Positions 56,347-64,000 of a DNA stretch of 64,000 nt are shown here, in pieces (the stretch's first letter is position 1; each line of letters begins with the position of its first letter). This DNA is from Plasmodiophora brassicae (Eukaryota; Endomyxa; Phytomyxea; Plasmodiophorida; Plasmodiophoridae): contig JASFAU010000003.1 of NCBI GenBank assembly GCA_039704465.1, forward strand, positions 682,001-746,000, in the 5' to 3' direction. A program made the translations under genes and the position numbers. The notes under the pieces were generated by a model. It made no database searches and was not told the DNA's origin. It worked only from the letters and a program-made list of their open reading frames with translations.

Positions 56347-57322
56347 TCACAGCGCCTGCTCACTGGCTCGGTTCCGCAATTCAGACAACCTCTGGGCGAT
56401 TCGCTCTGTTACTGCCTCGTACAGCGCCGTGCGATCGGTGCACCCTTTGAACCGTTCGAAAATGTCGTCGAAATCGATGGGTTCTCCAACGACAATATTC
56501 ACGGTCTGCCCAACGCCCAGGCGGGCACTTCCGCGCGACATGATCCGCTGCATTCCCTCGTGGTAGTACGGCACAACAACAGGGGTCACTTTTGCATCGC
56601 AGATCAGACGACCGACGCCGGATTTCAAGGGCAGAATTTCTCCCGTCTTCGAGCGCGTCCCTTCGGGAAACACTGTTGGTGCGAGTTAGAGGCGCGCTTG
56701 ATTGCGTTTCAGCAGAACGCACAGACCGTGCACCCAGTCGCCGTGATCGAGCCGATCCAGCGCGTCTTGCATGCCCTGCTGGTACATGCCTCGGCCACGC
56801 GCGATAGGGAGAACCTTCCCTTTCGACACGAACCGTGCCAGAACGGCATTGTGGAAGCATCTGTCCGTTGCACACCTGAACATGAATCGTTATACACGCA
56901 GTCGTTCAGCATGCAGCAGACGGCAGTACAGTCCCCAACGAACGCCGCGGGTGTTCAGAAGAACCCGCAGGGGCGTCATTGACGCGATCGTCAACGGGTC
57001 ATCCAGAGCGGATACATGATTGGACACAGTTACTAGGCCCCGGTTTGCGGGGCGCTCGGTGACGGCCTTCAAGAAGACGTCGTGCGACTCAACCTACGGC
57101 AACGCCATTAAGCGACTGTGCAAAGGACGGCCCGTTGCCGTTGCCGACCCTGGTCGTATTCAGTCGGGTCATAAAAACACGTGCGATCCCGCCGGTCACC
57201 GATGTCACCATCGTCGTAAGGATGTCGTCAAGGATCGTAGGTGACCCCATTGTCGTGCACGACGGCAGCGCAGGCCACGGCCCCAGGCTGGCGGTTGCCA
57301 TCGCTGACGATTGCGCAAACAT
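56347..57322 (-). CDS. TAZ: Tafazzin (cardiolipin transacylase)
   Basis: Four exons. PlsC-type acyltransferase with tafazzin order: RLNTTRVESHDVFLKAV, LVTVSNHVSALDDP (catalytic H-x4-D), [60 protein letters not shown] and LKSGVGRLICDAKVTPVVVPYYHEGM. YQxGMxxxLxxLxxGDWVHxFPEG is specific to tafazzin. It remodels cardiolipin acyl chains in mitochondrial membranes. The start at 57322 is the first ATG in frame. Convergent with the RRM gene, 30 bp apart. Confidence 0.92.
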
Positions 57323-57366
57323 CTCCGTACTGCCTACTGGTCGGTAATTCCATTCAAACTTTATGT

Positions 57367-60300
57367 TTAGCGTTTCTTCTTCTTGGGGCCCCTGTTCTTC
57401 TTTGACGGTTTCCCTTTGCCTGATGACGCGACAGCGGCGAGGCCGGGCGCCGACACTTTCGTGCCTGCAGGCAACGTGATTGCAATGTCGTTGTCGTTGA
57501 CTGCCTTCAAGGCGTCCTTGATTCTGTCTGCGTCGTCCCCGGAGCACATTCGCATCACCAACGAAACGCCCGTCTTTGCAGACTGTCCACGCTTCTCGGC
57601 ACCCGGAACGACCTACAATGCTCTCAATGCGACCGTGTCAGACACTGTTGGCAATACAATAGAACCTTCACTCGAAAACGGTTGTTCCTGACGACAGAAT
57701 ACGGCGCACACATTGGCAGAGCATAGAGAATCGTGTCGCTGGTTATCGGATTTCCCGTTAGGCAGTGCAGGTTGAACTGCTCTTGGGCTGCGGATTCCTC
57801 CTTGGCAAGATCCTTCAACTGTTCGCGTTCAAGGTCTCGACCTACCCAGGACGTCATCAACGACAGTCAGTAACGTCAAAGCACGGGATAGGCCTACCTG
57901 ACTGGACTGCCTTATTCAAGGTCTTCTGGTCTGCCCCGACTAGTTCGGGACATTCGCGAACGACATGTCCTTGACCTACGGCGTCGTCAGACGAAACCAA
58001 CGTTCGTCTCTACACAGAAGATGGACGACAAACCATGGCAATGGAAACAGACTTTGACGATCCAGTCCTGTTCTGGAGCAGCCGTCGCCGAAGCGTCTTC
58101 ACTGCTTTCGCTGTCGTCATCACCGTTCTCCTTTTCGTCGTCGTCCACATCGGATTCCGCGTCCTTCTCAGCCGTCCCATGCAGATCTCTGACACCGGAA
58201 CTGCCAAGCAGTCGTAATCTCTGCTCGCGTTCCTCCTCATCCTATTCCACGTCTGGTTATATTCGCTCTCGCTCTCATCAGACGATACCGTGCCAACCTG
58301 ATCGGCGTATCGTTTCTTCAGTCGCTTCATCTTGGTACGCTTGCCGCGAGGTAACACATCAGGCGGCTCTGCAGGAGTGCTTGCGACCGGCTCGACGACC
58401 GTATCTGACGGGCGCGTTCCGTCTTCGGTTGACATCTCATCAGAGGCACCGCCTGTCAAATGCTTAGCATGCTAACACAATATGGCGTCAGCAACCTTAA
58501 CAACGAACCCTTTCGAAGTAGCCTTCTTTGTCGCGCTGACATTCTGGATTTCCCTCGTGGTTTTGCTGACTGGGTGTCGAACATGGCAGTGTTGACCAGA
58601 TCATCATCGTCAGCGTTGTCGTCGGCTTCTTTGTCCTTTACATCAGCATCGTCCACAACCGCTTCGCGTGCACTCATTTCGAAAGCGGCGGCGGACTTAA
58701 CCAACGAACTGGTAACATCGAAACCGACAGGAGATGGTTCGCGAGGCTGGACGGAAACTTCCTGGGGTTCTACCTCCGTGTCCGGTTCAACACCGCCATC
58801 GTCCACAGTGGCCTCGTCGAACAGGTCGGCTTCTTCGCGATCGGATTGCACCTCGGCATTGTCGTCAACGTCGCCATTCCCAATGGAGGAACGTTCATGG
58901 ACGTGGTTGGCAATGTCTGCATCCGACACTCGAAACAAGAACGTTAATCCTGCCACTGATATTTAGGTGTACGTGCAGCAGGTGGAATGACGACGTCGAA
59001 CCCATTAGCAGCTGCGAAGGAGGCATGTAGTTGCGCTTGCCGCGGATCATAAAACTACCAGTCGTTATGAACATTCCAGTCGGGGCGGTTTTAGAAACCT
59101 GCATGGACAACATGATTAATGACGTCCCGGGCGCATGCCTGAACGGGCGGGGAGTTTACTTGGTCAGCATGCACCCAGTATGCTGATATCACGGTTCGGC
59201 TTTCCCAGGCAGCGCTTCGACAAATTGTGAATGCGGCAGCCTCCTAACGGACACATGGTCAGAATTGCGGAACCAGCACGCCCAGAAACGACAAACCTCC
59301 AATGAGCGCGGCGGGATGGGTTGCACGTTGTCAGGGTTGAGAAGAACGACGCTGCTTGCTCCGTGCAGATCAGCATGAAAGTATAGATCGTTCGCATTCA
59401 GGTGCCGTCGCACGACCAACTCTGTTCCCGGCTATTATTACTCATAGCATGATGTCGCAATAGAACACGCACTGACCGTTTTGTTGAGCATCCCTGCCGC
59501 CAATGACCATGAAATTATCACTCGTTATGAACCAGTGACTAACACCTGCATAAGGCCGCTGCAGTTTGTTGATCACAGCAGTGACGCTTACAATTTCTCA
59601 AACCAGTGTGGCTTGCGACGCAGATGCAAACTTTGTGCACCGACGATGCCCTTCTTTAGGGCCTTCTTCATCGCCTTCTCACTGTGCAAGACAGCATTAC
59701 GAATGGCAATGTCAGCAGCGGCCTGTACCAAAACGGTAAGATTCATAGCAGGTGCAACGAGCACATGGCCACACCAAGGTTCTTTGGGACTTGCTACCAG
59801 CCTTCTTCTTGGCGTCAAAGTATACGTTGGCGTTTGCATGAGCAGATAAAGCCAGGTCGACCTCGACAGGCGTGCCCTTCTCGCCCAAAATTATAGTAAT
59901 CGCGTTCCGATCGAAGTGCAACGACTTGATGCACTGTGCAATTGGGTTTAGGCCAATGCGTTTCTCTTCGGCAAGAACGCGTTCCAATTCGCGCCAGTCA
60001 GCACCACTAGCGATCTCACCGCGCATGGCAGTTATCGCATTATCGACCTAATCAACAAAGATGAGGGCGCTGTCTCTGTATCGACATGCGCAACGATACC
60101 AGTTCCAGATTGGTCATAATCAGCTCAGCAACTCGCTCGTTCTTTTCCGATACAGAGGCCAGGTTCGATACCCTCTGCTCGATGTCTCTCCGCATCTTCT
60201 CTTCCTTCGACATGACCTTTTTCTCTGTCTTGACCGACTGCTGCACCTTCTGCTCAGATTCGATGTTCGAAAAGAATGCATCCATTCTGGGGAACAACAC

Positions 60301-61260
60301 GTAAGATAGAGAAACGTACGACAATAGCCATGTTGCGAACGCTTCGTTGAAAGTAGGAAAGTCGTCCCTCTCTCGTCCTTCATGCTCATGTAGAATGAAG
60401 GGACTAAACTCCACATTCTTCCCATCCTTCTTGAAAATATACCCTGGGGAGACGGTTTGGCACGAACGTATTCGAGCAATCCAGTCGTTGACGGCACTGA
60501 TGATCTCAATGACCTGTTCTGGGGACCCCGGAGGGGAAGACGGTGATATTCCACGTTCGTACAGTTCATGTGCAACGAGTTGTTTGGGCCAGCCCAGACC
60601 TGTGCAGGTGGACAGAATGCCCTTTGTTGGGGAATCTAGAGAAATTTCGGAAGGCACCGCCGGCAACTCGGCTGATAGCTCGATCGGGTATCGCTCCCGA
60701 ACAGCAACTTTGCCCGCCTGAGGTGTCTCGTATGGCCTCAGCAGGCTCAGAATAATCAAACCGGAATCGGTGAGGATGATATTTCCGCCTGAATGCAACT
60801 CCACAAACAGGTGGTACGCATGCGTTCCGGTTCCAAACGTCAACTGCAGGACACGATCGAATCCGCATTGTCGAATACCATCAAGCCGCCTGTCAGTGCC
60901 GGTAAGCAATGTACATACCATGAACTAAACGAAACAGTACTTTGTTCGCAAGTGTTTGCGCAACTTGATGGCAAAAGTATTCGGCGTGGGGTTGGTCTCT
61001 CGCTCGAACTGGACAAGGGCGGATGAAATTAGACGCCCTGGTATACGCCAAACGGTGTACGTTCATACCGCTGTCAGATGAAATCGGACTCCAGACTCAA
61101 TGATGAGGAACGCCTTATAGCCACCGGGCCTCCCAAACTTGAATAAATACGTCCGCGGCCCAAGGTCGTAAACGTTCGTCAGTCGGCATCCCGCCAGAGC
61201 GCCGACCAGCTCGGCGACGGCGGCCGCCACCTCGAACGACGCAAGATGGCCTTTCCCCAT
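57367..61260 (-). CDS. NEMF: Ribosome quality control factor NEMF/Rqc2 (NFACT protein)
   Basis: Long multi-exon gene. N-terminus [48 protein letters not shown] and [25 protein letters not shown] (NFACT-N); middle helices [40 protein letters not shown]; then RKPHWFEKL and a NFACT-R part with [55 protein letters not shown]; an acidic/basic linker; and the C-terminal [30 protein letters not shown] ... [16 protein letters not shown]. Rqc2 binds the stalled 60S subunit, recruits tRNA and adds CAT tails with listerin. Many introns, not all mapped. Convergent with tafazzin, divergent from MND1 with 110 bp between start codons. Confidence 0.92.
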
Positions 61261-61370
61261 GCGTGTGGTTCTGGGCGCACCTCGGTAGCGCCAACGTCAC
61301 TGGCGACTGCAGCAGCGGACTGCGCGGCACCGTTCGATAGGAGTATTCGTTTCCGCACGTCGCCGCCGTC

Positions 61371-62258
61371 ATGAGTTCCAAGAAGAAGGGACTGTCGCAT
61401 GACGAGAAGCGCAAGCGCATGTGTGAGTTCTTCTACGAGAAGAAGGAGGTCATGGTCCTCAAGGAGCTGGAGAAACAGCTGCCGAAAGTCAAAGGGATTG
61501 GTAGGTGACCTGTGCCATTGCATCACAATGTGATTTCTGAATCCATATGAATCTACCTAGTTGCACAGTCGGTGAAAGACATCCTTCAGAGTCTCGTTGA
61601 CGACGGTACGCGGCATTCCGTTCCGGGAATTTCCGAGGGTTGACTCTGCAAAGGTGTCATCGATACGGACAAGATCGGATCTGGGAATTTCTTCTGGGCG
61701 CTGCCGTCGAAAGCTTTGAATAGCAGGCGTGTTAAGATCGAAGCGATGGGAAAGGAGATTGAGCAGCTGCTATCCGAATCAGAGAGCAATGCCAAGACCA
61801 TTGCCGATTTGGAAATCGGTCGGGAAGACTCGGTATTGCCTTGCTGCCGGTAATGTTTTGATAATACTCACTTGCAGTCCAGGATGAACGCAAGCCAATC
61901 GAGGGACAGCTATCCGCTCTGCAACAAGCCATCGCTGAATGTGACGAACGACTGAACGCTTTGGATGTGCGTAACCCTGAAAAGATTCAGAAAATGAGTA
62001 AGTCATATGCGCTGTACACATCAGTCCTGTTGCTTAACCGTGGCATCAGCGAATCTGGTGGCCGAATCTCGTGACGCGGTCAATCGCTGGACCGGTATGT
62101 ATACCGGATCGCGACTGATCGTAGTCAAATAACATGTGCCCCCTGTAGACAATGTGAACGAGGTGTTCTCGTATCTTTCCTCCAACGTCCCCGGCTGCGA
62201 TGTCACCGAAGTCATGAAGGCCGTTGGCATGCGCTCCGAACTTGAATACGTCGACTAA
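61371..62258 (+). CDS. MND1: Meiotic recombination protein MND1
   Basis: Six exons. Family blocks: [70 protein letters not shown], a coiled coil ([22 protein letters not shown]), [22 protein letters not shown] and a C-terminal [19 protein letters not shown]1 dimerises with HOP2 (PSMC3IP) and stimulates DMC1/RAD51 strand invasion; it is one of the core meiosis-specific genes, so the organism probably has or had meiosis. Introns are short, mostly 48-60 nt. Start ATG 61371. Confidence 0.94.
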
Positions 62259-62555
62259 GTTATACATACACATGGCATCTTCGCCAATGCGTGCAATTGA
62301 CCCCGAGTAGGACACCGGGTTCGTACCAACCACTATCCGTCATACACGTTGTCTCTCTCTCTCTATTGAGTGGTGCCCCAGGCCGTCCTCTTGTGCTCCG
62401 ATAGGTTGTGCCTACGTACCGTTGTACCTGGTGAGTCTGGTGCTCCCAAAAACTGGGCCACTGCCCATGAGTAAAAGATAGTTGGCGAAACGAGTTCATC
62501 GCAACTCGCAACGACTGAAAGTGAAACCGCCGAACTGCATTCGGCGTTTTGCGTC

Positions 62556-64000
62556 ATGCCTGCGACGGTGAGCGCGGATGCGGCGTTCGCAACGCTGGCG
62601 GCCCAGTCTCCCAGCCGTCGCGATGTGATGTCGTCGTTCACGGCGCTGGCCGCGATTCGGGCAGACCTGGACCGCGTCTGGATGTCGGGGTCGATGCTGC
62701 CGTCCAAGTTCCTGCCGGTGCTGGCCCCGGCCTTGTCGTTCCACCCGGTATCGCCGCCGGCATCGGCGCTGCAATCGTTCACGACTGATATTGCCAATGA
62801 TATTCTGGCGTTGGTCGGCGCTATGATCGCCAGGTCGACGTCGGAGGGTCTCGTGCCGGCTGTCAAATCGATGCGAGCCGCGCTGTCGACGGCAACGTCA
62901 ATCGCAAGCATATCCAGCATCGTCACCGCGCTTCGTGGGATAATCGCTCTCGCGCCAGACGCGGCTCTGCCCGTATGCCGGGATCTAATGATTGTCGAAC
63001 CTCTCGCGATCGTATTCGATGATGTCGTCCCAAAGGATGGTGATCCATTGCTTCGGGGCGCCATCGTTGACCTGACTTGTACAATCGTGTCGGGAGCGTT
63101 CCTCCGGGCGTTTCAGAAGGGGAAAGGGGATGATATTGCTGACCTGTTCGCAGCATTTGTCGAGTCGATTGCACAGGCGGGGTCAACGCCTGGCGGACTG
63201 GCTCGACATGTTGTGGCCCACAGTGCCATCGTGCAGACACTTCGTGACATGATGGAGGACCAAGGCTGTCCGCTGGACCATGATCGCGTACAGTATCTGC
63301 TTGACCTGCTGGACGCGCAGTCAGTCGGCGACCCCGTGCAAGCACCATCTGAAACGGGCGTTGCTGTCGTCGGGCAAGATGATCCTGTTGCTCAGCTGCG
63401 GGAAGTGTTTCCCGACTTCAGCGAGGATTACGCTCGCGCTTGCCTGGCTGCGTTCCGTTTCAGTTATGGGGAAACGGTAACCGCAATTCTAGAGCGGCGC
63501 CTTCCGAAGCGTCTGGCAAACGTCAAGAACACATCAGCGTGGCGTGATCCGGATCGCGATCGTGCTGAAAAGGCTGCGGGCACGTCGAAAACGAACACGA
63601 AGTCAGTGCAGGAGCCAGCTGCTCCCAAGAATGTAGATGAAGAGATTGCGAGGTTCATGGCGCTGTCTGGGCGTGTAACCATCGACGAAGCAAGAGCTGC
63701 TGAAGAGGATCGCATCCGGGGCGAGGATGATGTTCTCGTTCCTGGGATCATGGAGGCGAGTGTATTGCGGGAACGCGTGTCTGCTGCGATCGAATGCGGT
63801 TATGACGATGAACCCGACGATACTTTCGATGCGTACGAGAGGTTCGACATCGGCGAAGGCGATGTCGACGAAGAGGCCGATATTGACGGTGACGCTAACG
63901 ATTCCAAACAGGACAGCCATGGGCAGGGTTCCACCCGCTCGAACGACGACGGTCGCAATCGTGCGTTCAAGGACAAGCATAAAGCTAGATTTGCAAACCA
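62556..64000 (+). CDS. ASCC2: ASCC2 (CUE-domain subunit of ASC-1/RQT complex), 3' end outside window
   Basis: Open from the ATG at 62556 through the window end (481 codons so far). The N-terminal ~250 residues are helical. A CUE domain sits at ~ residues 280-325: QLREVFPDFSEDYARACLAAF, then GETVTAILERRLPKRL, matching the ubiquitin-binding CUE of ASCC2. Further on, AIECGYDDEPDDTFDAYERFD resembles the family's YDDEYDDTYD, and the end visible here (RNRAFKDKHKARFANQ) is like its basic tail. ASCC2 binds K63-linked ubiquitin on collided ribosomes or damaged chromatin, together with the ASCC3 helicase. It is shorter before the CUE domain than the animal protein. Confidence 0.88.
   Translation, partial: MPATVSADAAFATLAAQSPSRRDVMSSFTALAAIRADLDRVWMSGSMLPSKFLPVLAPALSFHPVSPPASALQSFTTDIANDILALVGAMIARSTSEGLVPAVKSMRAALSTATSIASISSIVTALRGIIALAPDAALPVCRDLMIVEPLAIVFDDVVPKDGDPLLRGAIVDLTCTIVSGAFLRAFQKGKGDDIADLFAAFVESIAQAGSTPGGLARHVVAHSAIVQTLRDMMEDQGCPLDHDRVQYLLDLLDAQSVGDPVQAPSETGVAVVGQDDPVAQLREVFPDFSEDYARACLAAFRFSYGETVTAILERRLPKRLANVKNTSAWRDPDRDRAEKAAGTSKTNTKSVQEPAAPKNVDEEIARFMALSGRVTIDEARAAEEDRIRGEDDVLVPGIMEASVLRERVSAAIECGYDDEPDDTFDAYERFDIGEGDVDEEADIDGDANDSKQDSHGQGSTRSNDDGRNRAFKDKHKARFAN

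Noticed and set aside
57624..58956. Several minus-strand ORFs as independent acidic or basic proteins
   Set aside because: They carry the C-terminal NFACT-C and linker blocks of NEMF and are exons of that gene.

Overview
The window is nuclear DNA of a small-genome, gene-dense eukaryote: 39 protein-coding genes called or proposed in 64 kb, about half of them split by short introns of mostly 40-80 nt. I rebuilt exons by eye from reading-frame continuity, GT...AG borders, a frequent CTAAC/CTGAC branch-site-like motif and match to remembered families; no alignment was run. GC content is moderately high and coding sequence favours G/C at third positions. The gene set (Arp2/3 subunit, exocyst Sec3, condensin, complex I subunit, mitochondrial ribosomal protein, E2F, MND1, several axonemal proteins, an ERK7-type MAPK) suggests an aerobic, flagellated, sexual or once-sexual, free-living heterotrophic protist. 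I cannot name the species or the supergroup.

Layout. 0-5.5 kb: DUF4614-like acidic protein (+), ARPC2 (-), aladin (-), a stand-alone PARP-type zinc finger (+). 5.8-14.6 kb: a stalked multi-pass membrane protein (-), a two-domain fluoride channel (+), a proline-rich protein (+), the Golgi pH regulator GPHR (+), and a triple cyclic-nucleotide-binding/RGS protein (-). 14.8-18.9 kb: exocyst Sec3 (+) and a repetitive [Y/F]DII protein (+). 18.9-20.3 kb: the only clearly mobile-element-like stretch, with a decayed DDE transposase piece and a 134-bp direct repeat. 20.4-29.3 kb: CDC25/ACR2-type rhodanese (+), ERK7/MAPK15 (-), condensin CAP-H (+), a PRRC2/BAT2-like protein (+), ZSWIM2 (-). 29.7-37.7 kb: aldonolactone oxidase/dehydrogenase (+), class 3 lipase (-), ENT nucleoside transporter (-), two tandem SLC35B-type transporters (+). 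37.8-45.4 kb: SHIPPO/IQ axonemal protein (+), SAXO-like repeat protein (+), RNA 5'-triphosphatase (-), mL43 (-), coiled-coil protein (+). 45.5-50.3 kb: GlcNAc-type glycosyltransferase (-), NDUFA8 (-), divergent histones H4 and H3, PEMT (+). 50.4-64 kb: E2F (-), a J-less DNAJB12-like membrane protein (-), MFSD1-like transporter (+), three-RRM protein (+), tafazzin (-), NEMF/Rqc2 (-), MND1 (+), ASCC2 (+, runs off the right edge).

Most genes are housekeeping and not co-transcribed; many are arranged divergently or convergently with 50-400 bp between them. Functional themes recur: flagellum/axoneme (ERK7, SHIPPO/IQ, SAXO-like, possibly the [Y/F]DII and DUF4614 proteins), ribosome-associated quality control (NEMF and ASCC2 within 5 kb), and mitochondria (tafazzin, NDUFA8, mL43). 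The most unusual items are the cNBD-cNBD-cNBD-RGS protein, a set of introns with GTTCG 5' splice sites, and the symmetrical H4/H3 promoter with matching non-canonical 3' stem-loops.
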